Translations under genes and position numbers: made by a program | Part shown: one piece after another, positions 23,087-31,079 of the stretch | How the letters are laid out: each line of letters begins with the position of its first letter | How positions within the stretch are numbered: position 1 is the stretch's first letter | NCBI GenBank assembly: GCA_900765115.1 | Contig: CAAFQK010000080.1 | Span: forward strand, 1 to 51,316 | DNA length: 51,316 bases | Direction of reading: 5' to 3' | Source: an uncultured Collinsella sp. | GTDB taxonomy: Bacteria; Actinomycetota; Coriobacteriia; Coriobacteriales; Coriobacteriaceae | Notes under the pieces: model-generated | What the model was told of the DNA's origin: nothing | What the model saw: only the letters and a program-made list of their open reading frames with translations | Databases searched by the model: none

Positions 23087-24112
23087 CTACTCGCAGAGCA
23101 GCTTAGCGATCTGGACGGCGTTGGTTGCCGCGCCCTTACGGATTTGGTCGCCGCAGCACCAGAAGGTAATACCGCGCGCGGCCTCGGGGTTCGAGATGTC
23201 GCGGCGCACGCGGCCGACCCAAATCAGGTCCTGGTCGGAGGTGTCCATCGGCATGGGGAAGCGGTCGTGTGCATCCTCGGCAGCCATATCGTCAACCAGC
23301 TTGACGCCGGGAGCGGCAGCCAGCGCAGCACGGGCCTCTTCCACCGTAATGTCGCGCTCAAACTCGAGCGTAATGCTCTCGGAGTGCGAGCGCAGCACGG
23401 GCACGCGCACACAGGTGCAGTTCACGCGCAGCTCGGGCAGATGCATGATCTTGCGGCCCTCGTTTTGCAACTTCATCTCCTCGGAGGTAAAGCCCTCTTC
23501 CTTGACGCCGCCGATCTGCGGAATCAGGTTGCTCGCCAGCTGGGCGGCAAACGCGCGCGGCTCGGGAATCTCCTCGCCGCGGCCCAGGGCGGCCAGCTGA
23601 GCCTCGAGCTCGGCCATACCGGGAGCGCCGGCACCCGAAGCCGCCTGATACGTGGACACGATCATGCGCTTTACGCCGGCAAGCTGGTGCAGCGGCCACG
23701 TGGGAACCAGGCCGATGATAGTCGCGCAGTTGGGATTGGCGATAAGGCCGTGATGCCACTTGATATCGTCGGCATTGATCTCGGGCACGACCAGCGGCAC
23801 CTCGGGATCCATGCGGAAGGCATGGCTGTTGTCGACCACGACGGCGCCGCGCTTGACGGCCTCGGGCAGTAGCTCCTTCGCGATATCGTCGCCGGCGGCT
23901 CCGAGCACAATATCACAGCCCTCAAAGGCCTCGGGGCAAGCCTCTTCGATCACGATCTGCTCGCCGCGGAATTCAGCGGTCTTGCCCGCGGAACGCGCAC
24001 TCGCCAGCAGCTTTAGCTTACCGACCGGAAACTCCTGCTCGTTGAGGCACTCAAGCATCTGGGTGCCCACGGCTCCCGTCGCGCCCAAAATAGCAACCGT
24101 GTACTGTTTCAT
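23087..24112 (-). CDS. asd: aspartate-semialdehyde dehydrogenase
   Basis: A 341-residue enzyme that reduces aspartyl phosphate to aspartate semialdehyde, the branch point to lysine, threonine and methionine. The NADP motif GATGAVG lies at 10-16, the catalytic Cys129 in ANPNCATI, and the substrate-binding region RVPVLRSHSES follows. ATG 24112 was chosen over an upstream in-frame start because AAAGGGGGAAGC precedes it. It is followed on the same strand by a family B hairpin. The aspartate kinase gene lies upstream on the same strand, with about 170 bases between them, so the two form a functional, possibly cotranscribed, pair. Confidence 0.95.
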   Translation of the reverse strand: MKQYTVAILGATGAVGTQMLECLNEQEFPVGKLKLLASARSAGKTAEFRGEQIVIEEACPEAFEGCDIVLGAAGDDIAKELLPEAVKRGAVVVDNSHAFRMDPEVPLVVPEINADDIKWHHGLIANPNCATIIGLVPTWPLHQLAGVKRMIVSTYQAASGAGAPGMAELEAQLAALGRGEEIPEPRAFAAQLASNLIPQIGGVKEEGFTSEEMKLQNEGRKIMHLPELRVNCTCVRVPVLRSHSESITLEFERDITVEEARAALAAAPGVKLVDDMAAEDAHDRFPMPMDTSDQDLIWVGRVRRDISNPEAARGITFWCCGDQIRKGAATNAVQIAKLLCE

Positions 24113-24242
24113 GCTTCCCCCTTTAAAGGTTGTGGCTTTTGCCCGCACGCCGAGCAGGCCGATTATTGTTGCCAGTGTATACAAGAACGGGGCAGGCACG
24201 AAACCCGCCCCGTCGAAACGAAACCGAAACGAAACGCCCCGC

Positions 24243-24277
24243 CGTAGATTTATGAGACATGTCCCAAAAATCCACCG
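24243..24277. repeat. CATGTCCCAAAAATC repeat, copy 1
   Basis: CATGTCCCAAAAATCCACCG at 24258-24277 recurs with one change at 44866-44885. GTAGATTT upstream can pair with AAATCCAC to form a short hairpin. It lies 10 bases after the lysC stop codon. Confidence 0.6.
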
Positions 24278-24286
24278 GGATGTCAG

Positions 24287-25675
24287 CTACTTGTGGAGCG
24301 CGGCCAGGGCGGGATCAACCGGCGCGGGAGCCTCCAGATCGGAGACCTTCACGATGCCGTTCTCATCGGAGAAGGCACGGTAAATGGTCTGAATCGCCAG
24401 GTCGAAGTCCTTCTCCTCCACGCCGATGATGATGTTGATTTCGTCGCAGCTCTGCGAAATCATGCGCACGCTCACGCCGGCCTGGCCAAGCATGCCAAAC
24501 AGGTGGCCGGAGATGCCGGCACGACCGCGCAGGTTGCGGCCAACGGTCGCGATAAGCGCCAGGCCCTCGACAACCTCGATCTCGAGCGGCTCGACCTCCT
24601 GCTGAATGTCGCCCACGAGCGAGTACAGCGAGTCGTGCACATCCTGCTCCTGTACCACGGCGCCAAAGCGGTCGACACCGGTGGGCATGTGCTCGACGGA
24701 AACGTCATAGCGCTCGAAGACCGAAAGCGCACGACGCATAAAGCCCACGCGGGGCTTGGTGCGGTCGCGGGCGACGTTGATGGCGACAAAACCGCGCTTG
24801 CCGGTCACGCCGGTAATGATGGGCTCTGCCTCGCCCTCGTCAGCCGTCTCGCTAATGATGGTGCCGGGGTCCTGCGGCGCATTGGTGTTCTTGATGACTA
24901 GCGGAATACCGGCCTCGCGCACGGGGAACACGGCCTCCTCGTGCAGGACGCTCGCACCCATGTACGAAAGCTCGCGCAGCTCCTCGTAGGTAACGCGGGC
25001 GATGGGCTGAGCCTCGGGAACAATACGCGGATCGGCAGAATAGAAGCCCGAGACGTCGGTCCAGTTCTCGTACAGATCGGCGCCCAGGCACTTGGCCAGG
25101 ATCGAGCCGGAAACATCGCCGCCGCCACGGTCGAGCAGCTTGATCTGGCCCTCTCGCGTCGCGCCGTAGAAACCGGGCATAACAAAGCCGCCCTGCTGAC
25201 CGTACTCCTGCACCAGCTCGGAGGTGCGATTCATGCTGAGCGTACCGTCGTGATGGAACGCCACAACCGTCGCGGCGTCCAGGAACGGCAAGCCCAGGTA
25301 CTCGGCCATCAGGCGAGCGGTGAAATACTCGCCGCGGCTTACAAGCTCCTCGGTGGAGTAGCCGCCCGAGCGGGCGCGCTCGGCAAAAGCCGCGAACTCC
25401 TCGCGGATGGGATAGGTGAGCTCCAACTCGTCAGCGATATCAAAATAGCGCTGGCCAATGTCCTCGAGCAGTTCCTCGCACGACACGTGGTACTTAACGT
25501 GCGCGTTAACCAGGTAGAGCAGGTCGGTCACCTTGGTGTCGCCCTTAAAGCGGCGGCCGCAGGCGGAAACCACCACAAAACGGCGGGCAGGGTCGGCATC
25601 GACGATGGCCTTGATCTTCTTAAAGTGTTCGGCGTCGGCGACCGACGAGCCGCCAAACTTGGCAATCTTAATCAT
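24287..25675 (-). CDS. lysC: aspartate kinase
   Basis: A 462-residue aspartokinase catalysing the first step of the aspartate pathway. The N-terminal KFGGSSV is the nucleotide-binding signature. The central region has RGGGDVSGSIL, followed by DPRIVPEAQPI and YMGASVLHEEAVFPV. The C-terminal third carries ACT domains (VGRNLRGRAGISGHLFGML and SQSCDEINIIIGV), expected to bind an allosteric amino acid. Which end product inhibits it is not visible. The length suits the monofunctional type. It is divergent from thrC and upstream of asd on the same strand. Confidence 0.95.
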   Translation of the reverse strand: MIKIAKFGGSSVADAEHFKKIKAIVDADPARRFVVVSACGRRFKGDTKVTDLLYLVNAHVKYHVSCEELLEDIGQRYFDIADELELTYPIREEFAAFAERARSGGYSTEELVSRGEYFTARLMAEYLGLPFLDAATVVAFHHDGTLSMNRTSELVQEYGQQGGFVMPGFYGATREGQIKLLDRGGGDVSGSILAKCLGADLYENWTDVSGFYSADPRIVPEAQPIARVTYEELRELSYMGASVLHEEAVFPVREAGIPLVIKNTNAPQDPGTIISETADEGEAEPIITGVTGKRGFVAINVARDRTKPRVGFMRRALSVFERYDVSVEHMPTGVDRFGAVVQEQDVHDSLYSLVGDIQQEVEPLEIEVVEGLALIATVGRNLRGRAGISGHLFGMLGQAGVSVRMISQSCDEINIIIGVEEKDFDLAIQTIYRAFSDENGIVKVSDLEAPAPVDPALAALHK

Positions 25676-25778
25676 GGGCTTGAGGTTACCTTTCTAAAAG
25701 CCTCTGCAAACCTGTTTTGCGTGCTCTGATACCATGGGGTCACCGATTGGGACCAAGGCATCCGAGGAGCAGTGTTAT

Positions 25779-27296
25779 ATGGGAACTTATCATAGTACAC
25801 GAGGACGCACTTTATCGTGCTCAAGTAAGGTGGCAATCCGCACCGGCATCGCTCCCGACGGGGGTTTGTTTGTCTCGGACGAGCTCGGCACCCAGCAGGT
25901 CGATATCAGCTCGCTTGCAGATAAATCGTACTTTGAAATCGCTCAAGATGTGTTGGGAATGTTACTGAATGATTACACGGCCGAAGAAATTTCGGCGTGT
26001 GTCGACGAGGCATACCGCGGCACGTTTGCGAGTGAAGAGGTTACGCCGCTCGTCAAACTCGACGCTGCGCCGGGCGCTGATGCCCCTCAGACCTATGTGA
26101 TGGAGCTCTTTGGCGGCCCCACGAGCGCCTTCAAGGACGTCGCCCTGCAGATGCTCCCCCGTCTGATGGCCCGCACTTCCGCCAAGGACGGCGGCGCCGA
26201 GCGCATCATGATCGTCACCGCCACGTCGGGCGACACGGGCAAGGCCGCGCTCGCCGGTTTTGCCGACGCTCCGGGCACGGGCATCACCGTTTTTTATCCC
26301 GAGGGCAAGGTCAGCCGCGTTCAGAACCTGCAGATGTCCACGCAGGAGGGCGATAACGTCGCCGTCTGCGGCATCCGCGGCAACTTTGACGACGCCCAGA
26401 GCGCCGTCAAGCGCATCTTTGCCGATAAGGAGCTTGCCGAGCGTCTGGAGGCTGCCGGCACGGTGCTTTCGAGCGCCAACTCCATCAACGTCGGCCGCCT
26501 GGTACCGCAGGTCGTCTACTACTTTGCCGCCTATGCGCAGCTGCTGCGCGCCGGCGCCATCGAGGCCGGCGACGCCGTTGAGTTCTGTGTGCCCACCGGC
26601 AACTTTGGCGATATCCTGGCCGGCTACTACGCCAAGCGCATGGGTCTGCCCGTCGCCAAGCTCGTCGTGGCGAGCGACAAGAACAACGTGCTTGCCGACT
26701 TCCTGACCACCGGCGTTTACGACCGTAACCGCCCGTTCTTCACGACCATCTCGCCGTCGATGGACATCCTCATCAGCTCCAACCTGGAGCGCATGCTGTA
26801 CTTCCTGTCCGATGGCGACTGCGAGCTTGTTGCCGACCTTATGGAGCAGCTGGCGCAGACTGGTCGCTACGAAGTTCCCGCAGACCTGCTGGCAAAGATT
26901 CAGAGCATCTTTGGCTGCGGCTGGGCCAGCGAGGCCGAGGTTCGCACCGCCATCAAGAGCTGCTGGGACGCAAACGGCTACGTGATCGACCCGCACACCG
27001 CCTGCGGCTATCACGTCTTTGAAAAAGTCACCCCCGCCGAGGGCGCCAAGGCCCGCGTGCTGCTTTCGACCGCCAGCCCCTACAAGTTCCCGCGCGCCTG
27101 CTGCGACGCTCTGGGCCTCGACGTTCCCGAGGATGATTTTGAGGCTATGCGTGTGCTCGAGCAGGCCACCGATACGGTCGCCCCGGCACAACTTGCCGAG
27201 CTCGAGTCCAAGCCCGTCCGTTTCGAAGACGTCTGCGACGTCGATGAGATGGCAAGCTACGTCGAGTCCGCAGCAAAAAAGATGGCAACCAACTAA
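25779..27296 (+). CDS. thrC: threonine synthase
   Basis: A 505-residue PLP enzyme that converts O-phosphohomoserine to threonine. The PLP lysine is Lys119 in GPTSAFKDVAL. The phosphate/PLP loop TSGDTGKAAL follows, then IFADKELAERL and the SSNLERMLYF segment typical of the longer (yeast/E. coli) type II enzymes. ATG 25779 was chosen over an upstream in-frame start because GAGGAG lies at 25764-25769. It is followed by its own terminator, then a long hairpin, then thrB. It is divergent from lysC, with 103 bases between them. Confidence 0.95.
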   Translation: MGTYHSTRGRTLSCSSKVAIRTGIAPDGGLFVSDELGTQQVDISSLADKSYFEIAQDVLGMLLNDYTAEEISACVDEAYRGTFASEEVTPLVKLDAAPGADAPQTYVMELFGGPTSAFKDVALQMLPRLMARTSAKDGGAERIMIVTATSGDTGKAALAGFADAPGTGITVFYPEGKVSRVQNLQMSTQEGDNVAVCGIRGNFDDAQSAVKRIFADKELAERLEAAGTVLSSANSINVGRLVPQVVYYFAAYAQLLRAGAIEAGDAVEFCVPTGNFGDILAGYYAKRMGLPVAKLVVASDKNNVLADFLTTGVYDRNRPFFTTISPSMDILISSNLERMLYFLSDGDCELVADLMEQLAQTGRYEVPADLLAKIQSIFGCGWASEAEVRTAIKSCWDANGYVIDPHTACGYHVFEKVTPAEGAKARVLLSTASPYKFPRACCDALGLDVPEDDFEAMRVLEQATDTVAPAQLAELESKPVRFEDVCDVDEMASYVESAAKKMATN

Positions 27297-27308
27297 AACC
27301 CCTTATAA

Positions 27309-27341
27309 GGCGCCGGCGAAAGCCGGCGCACTTTCTTTTAA
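27309..27341 (+). terminator. terminator after thrC
   Basis: GCGCCGGC-GAAA-GCCGGCGC followed by ACTTTCTTTTAATTT. It lies 13 bases after the thrC stop, so thrB expression needs readthrough or its own promoter. Confidence 0.85.
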
Positions 27342-27374
27342 TTTGGCTCCCCAGCGCGGTGAGGAGACGGCGTA

Positions 27375-27485
27375 GGTCGGTTTCACGCTTGCTCCGTCGC
27401 GAGTTCCGCACGAGCCGAAGGCCACTAAATGTGGCCTTCGTGCGAGCAGGACTGTCCGAGCAGCGGAGCAAGCGTGAAACCGACC
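27375..27485 (+). other. long intercistronic hairpin between thrC and thrB
   Basis: 22-bp perfect outer arms (27375-27396 with 27464-27485), an asymmetric internal loop, then a capped inner stem (GAAGGCCAC-TAAAT-GTGGCCTTC). The thrB Shine-Dalgarno AGGAGG begins four bases after the hairpin. The internal loop has TTCCGCA and GAGCAGGAC, which recall but do not match family B. Confidence 0.8.
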
Positions 27486-27504
27486 CTCAGGAGGACCAAC
27501 AACA

Positions 27505-28386
27505 ATGATCAAGATCACCGTCCCAGCAACAAGCGCCAACTTGGGCATCGGCTACGACACCCTCGGCATGGCCGTCAGCCTCTACTCGCACTTCACCTTC
27601 GAGCGCGCCGACAAGCTCACCATCACGGGCTGCCCCGAAGAGTTCCAAAACGAGAATAACCTGGTCTATGTGAGCTTTGTCGACGCTCTGGCAGCCTGGG
27701 GCGAGCCGGCTTTTCCCGTTGCTATCGACATTCAGACCGACGTGCCCGTCGCCCGCGGCCTGGGTTCCAGCTCCACCTGCGTCGTCGCCGGCATCATGGC
27801 TGCTGCCGCGCTGACAGGCCACACCGTCGACCGCGCCGAGCTCGTCCGCATCGCCACCGAGGTCGAGGGCCATCCCGATAACGTCGCCCCCGCTATCCTG
27901 GGAGGTGCCGTCTGCTCCTTTACGCCGACCGACTCGCTGCCCCAGTGCCTGCGCTACGAGGTGAGCGATCGCTTGCGTTTTATTACCGTGATTCCGCCCT
28001 ACGAGGTGCATACGAGCGAGGCGCGCAAGGTTGTGCCGCAGGAGATTCCACTCTCCACCGCCGTATGGCAAATGGGCCGCATCGCCGGCATGACGCGCGG
28101 TCTCGAGACCGGCGATCTGGACCTGATTGCCGCCGCCAACGACGACCGCATCCAGGAGCCCTATCGCCGCCGCCTCATCCCCGACTACAACGCTGTGCGC
28201 GACACCTGCCTTAACGGCGGCGCCAAGACCATCTGGATCAGCGGTTCGGGCTCGACCCTCATGGCCGTAACCGACGATACCATCGTGGCGAAGTTCCTGC
28301 AGGTCAAGCTGCGCGAGCAGTTCCCCAAGTGTGAAACGCATATTCTGACGTGCGACACGGAAGGCGCCCAGATCGAGTACCTGTAG
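27505..28386 (+). CDS. thrB: homoserine kinase
   Basis: A 293-residue GHMP-family kinase that phosphorylates homoserine for threonine synthase. The GHMP ATP motif is PVARGLGSSST (81-91). The N-terminal PATSANLGIGYDTLG and the C-terminal SGSGSTLMAV are standard motif 1 and motif 3. RBS AGGAGG (27489-27494) precedes ATG 27505. It follows thrC in the same direction, separated by a terminator and a long hairpin, so its translation start lies in the shadow of that structure. A family B element starts 23 bases after its stop codon. Confidence 0.95.
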   Translation: MIKITVPATSANLGIGYDTLGMAVSLYSHFTFERADKLTITGCPEEFQNENNLVYVSFVDALAAWGEPAFPVAIDIQTDVPVARGLGSSSTCVVAGIMAAAALTGHTVDRAELVRIATEVEGHPDNVAPAILGGAVCSFTPTDSLPQCLRYEVSDRLRFITVIPPYEVHTSEARKVVPQEIPLSTAVWQMGRIAGMTRGLETGDLDLIAAANDDRIQEPYRRRLIPDYNAVRDTCLNGGAKTIWISGSGSTLMAVTDDTIVAKFLQVKLREQFPKCETHILTCDTEGAQIEYL

Positions 28387-28409
28387 CGCCCTGCCTCATT
28401 GCTCTCACC

Positions 28410-28526
28410 GGTCCCCTTGGGGCTTCCCCTGAAAACGTCCTCGATCATGAATTGCCCCGTCGTGCGCTTCGCGCGACGGGGCAATTCGATCTGCGGATTA
28501 TTTTCAGGGGAAGCCCCAAGGGGACC
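28410..28526 (+). other. family B structured 3' element, copy 2 (after thrB)
   Basis: 26-bp perfect outer arms (28410-28435 with 28501-28526). Internal loop in the sense of thrB: AACGTCCTCGATCATG on the 5' side and CGATCTGCGGATTATT on the 3' side. The inner stem GAATTGCCCCGTCG is unrelated to those of the other copies, with a GAA-type cap region (GCGCTTCGCGC). Confidence 0.85.
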
Positions 28527-28571
28527 TGCGCAGCCTCGACAGGATAATCGCATTCGCTGATTTAATCTTGT

Positions 28572-28650
28572 GCTCCAACGGAGCCACAGACGAGAGGCCT
28601 TCGCGCTGCGGAATAATTTTGAGGGGAACACCCCGACCATCCCTGCGTTT
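28572..28650 (+). repeat. degenerate half copy of family B
   Basis: CTGCGGAATAATTTTGAGGGGAA (starting at 28606) repeats the 3' half of the preceding element (CTGCGGATTATTTTCAGGGGAA). GCTCC-AAC-GGAGC at 28572-28584 matches the cap of the asd copy. No matching 5' arm is seen, so it is a remnant or a partial duplication. The rest of 28527-28768 holds no gene. Confidence 0.55.
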
Positions 28651-28783
28651 ACCTTGCTGAGGATGTCTACAGGGACCCACGCTTTGAAGGGGCGCCGGGC
28701 AGATAGGGGCTTTTTAGGTTACATAATAAACTGTTTATCTATGCTACTATTTAACTAGGCATCGCAGTATGGAGGTGGTCAAA

Positions 28784-29299
28784 GTGTTACGCACACTCAA
28801 AGCTTCGTTTTTCCTCTCGATACTTTTGATATTACCGATATGTTTCTCGTTTAGCCCTTCGACTGCTTATGCTGCAGAAAGCGATGCTGTCGCAATTTCT
28901 GGCGCAACCCAAGATTTTGATTTAACGAAAGGTCCCGAGCAGTCTCATCAAATCAAGCTTAAGGATGGGACCGTTGCAGTAATAGGAATTAAAAAAACCA
29001 ATGAACCCAGCCTGATATGGGACAGTTACTACAACAACGCATCTGGAACTTGGACTATCTATTACAACAGTCCTTTTATTTATCGCGAATTCAAGATCAA
29101 GATAGCGAACTCGCTCATTACCAGCGCTTGGGGACAAAACTATACGACTATCGGCTGTACGGTAACTAACGAGTCCTTTATATGGAACTCGAAACAGGCG
29201 ACATATCGACTCAACTATGAATCTATGGGGATGACGTCCGGTATCGCCGTGTTGCAAGCGACCATGGAAGGCAGCACGCTCCACACCTATGCAAACTAG
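28784..29299 (+). CDS. secreted DUF5626-like protein
   Basis: 171 residues. The start is GTG 28784, because GGAGG lies at 28771-28775 and the ATG at 28769 has no RBS. A clear signal peptide (basic MLRTLKAS, hydrophobic FFLSILLILPICFSFS, cleavage near AYA-AES) is followed by about 135 residues rich in Asn, Tyr and Thr. The pattern FDLTKGPEQSHQIKL plus an alternating beta-like body resembles the DUF5626 family of small secreted proteins from gut Firmicutes. GC is lower than in core genes. A 34-residue membrane protein follows 24 bases downstream. Confidence 0.75.
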   Translation: MLRTLKASFFLSILLILPICFSFSPSTAYAAESDAVAISGATQDFDLTKGPEQSHQIKLKDGTVAVIGIKKTNEPSLIWDSYYNNASGTWTIYYNSPFIYREFKIKIANSLITSAWGQNYTTIGCTVTNESFIWNSKQATYRLNYESMGMTSGIAVLQATMEGSTLHTYAN

Positions 29300-29323
29300 A
29301 CTCACATCAATTGAGGAAGTTCA

Positions 29324-29428
29324 ATGATCCCAATTCCTGCACGCTCAGACATTATGATCGCTCTCGTTTGGATTCTCGTCGGAGTGCTTATTTGGCGTAT
29401 CTGCAAATGGGTTAAAAACAAGAAATAG
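29324..29428 (+). CDS. 34-residue single-pass membrane protein
   Basis: It starts MIPIPARSDIMIALVW, preceded by GAGGAAG. One hydrophobic helix (about residues 10-25, IMIALVWILVGVLIW) is followed by a basic tail RICKWVKNKK. It lies 24 bases after the secreted protein gene and before a terminator, so the two form a small operon. Function unknown; it could be an anchor, a small regulator, or a phage-holin- or toxin-like peptide. Confidence 0.65.
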   Translation: MIPIPARSDIMIALVWILVGVLIWRICKWVKNKK

Positions 29429-29462
29429 TTGATAAAACGTATATGCCATTTATGCGATGCTT

Positions 29463-29490
29463 GGGGCCGTTAAATCGGCCCCTATTTCTA
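29463..29490 (+). terminator. terminator of the secreted/membrane protein pair
   Basis: GGGGCCG-TTAAAT-CGGCCCC followed by TATTTCTATAG. It lies 35 bases after the small membrane protein gene. Bases on to 29630 show nothing further. Confidence 0.75.
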
Positions 29491-29630
29491 TAGCTTTTCA
29501 AGCAGCAGTCACCCATTTGGAAGTCGCAATGCCATTCATACGATTTCGGCCCTTTAAGCCGCTATCTAATGGTAGGGACTCTTGCTGGTAAGGAGCGCTT
29601 ACTAGATACAAACCTTGGCAATATATTGGT

Positions 29631-30329
29631 TTAGGCGGCGCTGGTTTCTTTGTATTCGAAGACTGGCTCTAGGAGATCTTCGATGTTGCAGTGGAGGGCT
29701 TTTGCTATGGCTCTTACGCTTGTTACCGAAGCTTCATTGATGTTTCTCTGGCGCTGCTCGTACATTTGGATCGAGCGGAGTGACACACCCGATTCGTATG
29801 CTAGGTCTTGTTGGGTTTTCTTAAGCTTCTTTCTTGCTAACGCAAGTTTTGTTTGCCTGGACGCTTTCTTCGCCATATCGCAGACGAGGCGAGCCACGCG
29901 TTCCTCTGAGGCTTCGTGCCAGGGGTAATACATATTGCACAGTGCATCGAACGGAACGACATGCAGCAGGTCTTCGAAAGACTCGCCCAGACGCCATTGC
30001 AGATATGCCAATATCCAGCCTGTCCAATACTCCGGCGTCTTCTCAAAACGATAGGTGCGGTCCGGTATAGACCCGCTTTGATATCCCGACCTTTCGGCGA
30101 TAAGTGCGAACAGCTCAACACCTGATTTTCCCGATACGACCCATGCGTTGCCGCGTTCGAACTCGCGAGCTACACCACTCAGGCAAAAGAGCTCAGCGAC
30201 CTCGGACCCTTCCGCTCCATAGTCGTTCACGGCATAGTCAAAGCAGTCGCCAAGGTTGTTCATTGCATCCTCAAGGTAGTAGACGGGATATGTCCTACTC
30301 GGCCCACAATCCGTTAACTCTTGGATCAT
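29631..30329 (-). CDS. XRE-type protein, antitoxin candidate of DUF3990 pair
   Basis: 232 residues. The N-terminal ~140 residues form an element-specific domain (YLEDAMNNLGDCFDYAVNDYG, then GVELFALIAERSGY, W-rich middle). The C-terminal part from about 160 is a Cro/CI helix-turn-helix (KLKKTQQDLAYESGVSLRSIQMYEQRQRNIN). This architecture accompanies DUF3990 proteins in gut bacteria. The ATG (30329) lies inside the end of the DUF3990 gene (35-base overlap), with GGGAGG as RBS, so the two are coupled. It probably binds the perfect inverted repeat at 30997-31043 and neutralises its partner; that is inference. Confidence 0.75.
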   Translation of the reverse strand: MIQELTDCGPSRTYPVYYLEDAMNNLGDCFDYAVNDYGAEGSEVAELFCLSGVAREFERGNAWVVSGKSGVELFALIAERSGYQSGSIPDRTYRFEKTPEYWTGWILAYLQWRLGESFEDLLHVVPFDALCNMYYPWHEASEERVARLVCDMAKKASRQTKLALARKKLKKTQQDLAYESGVSLRSIQMYEQRQRNINEASVTSVRAIAKALHCNIEDLLEPVFEYKETSAA

Positions 30330-30978
30330 TTAAATCAACCCTCCCTGCCATTAAATCCCTAATGTCGATACCTTCGGAATCGAACCCGTTAACCGTATCC
30401 AAGTATTTGCGTCGAGCATTCTGCTCTCGCTCAAAACGCTTGGGATAAAACTCAGACCCCAAAGCCTGCTTCCAATCGCAGAATCTAATCGCCGAAAATG
30501 CGCACTCGCTCATAAGAGCATATTGGATACCCAAATCACCCAAGCGCATGATACGTTGCAGCTGCCTGAGCGAGATCATGCCGCTGACAAACTGTCTTGC
30601 AAACGAAAAATAGGAGTCGTCGGCGCGATAACCTCGAATTACGTCATAGGGAGAAATATCAATCAGGCAGTTATCCAGCAGATAGCGAAGTCCTTCGCGC
30701 GCCAGCGGTGTCGAAACATTGAACTCCCTATTGTTAGCCAAAATCGCAAGCCAATTGAGAATTGAAAACTCCCCGGACTCCAAATCCAAGACTGCGAGAC
30801 CATCCATATCGAGCTCATATCGATTTGCAATGCCATCAGACTCAGTCCGACATGCCCACTCCATTGCCATTTCCTCATGTGGCGTGCAATAAAACCCACA
30901 CCCATAGTCATTGAATTGTCTGCATTTATCCAACGACGGATGCTCGACAACAACCTCCGACCCGTGCCAAAGCTCCAT
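30295..30978 (-). CDS. DUF3990 ADP-ribosyltransferase-fold protein, toxin candidate
   Basis: 227 residues. The start MELWHGSEVVVEHPSLDKCR, followed by DYGCGFYCTPHEEMAMEWAC, matches the DUF3990 domain, placed in the ADP-ribosyltransferase superfamily. The HGS and the G-F-Y-C-T segments correspond to NAD-binding positions of that fold. ATG 30978 is used since GGAGG lies just before it; an upstream TTG is not needed. It is the first gene of a two-gene operon with the XRE protein. Pairing, overlap and the operator-like repeat fit a toxin-antitoxin module. The target is unknown. Confidence 0.78.
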   Translation of the reverse strand: MELWHGSEVVVEHPSLDKCRQFNDYGCGFYCTPHEEMAMEWACRTESDGIANRYELDMDGLAVLDLESGEFSILNWLAILANNREFNVSTPLAREGLRYLLDNCLIDISPYDVIRGYRADDSYFSFARQFVSGMISLRQLQRIMRLGDLGIQYALMSECAFSAIRFCDWKQALGSEFYPKRFEREQNARRKYLDTVNGFDSEGIDIRDLMAGRVDLNDPRVNGLWAE

Positions 30979-30996
30979 ATCGACCTCCAAACAAAA

Positions 30997-31043
30997 ATAT
31001 CACCCCAGTGATAGTGTACCAATAACTATCACTGGGGTGATAT
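30997..31043. promoter_or_regulatory. perfect 19-bp inverted repeat, probable operator
   Basis: ATATCACCCCAGTGATAGT (30997-31015) and its exact reverse complement (31025-31043) with a 9-base spacer. It lies 18 bases upstream of the DUF3990 start, where an autoregulating antitoxin would bind. Each arm contains an internal ATCACCCCAGTGAT near-palindrome, suggesting two dimer sites. Confidence 0.8.
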
Positions 31044-31079
31044 AGATAGATGCAAACTATTGCCTGCCAAGAACCCTTA

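Noticed and set aside
25962..27191. 409-codon minus-strand frame opposite thrC
   Set aside because: Antisense to a clear threonine synthase; Gly/Val/His-rich composition.
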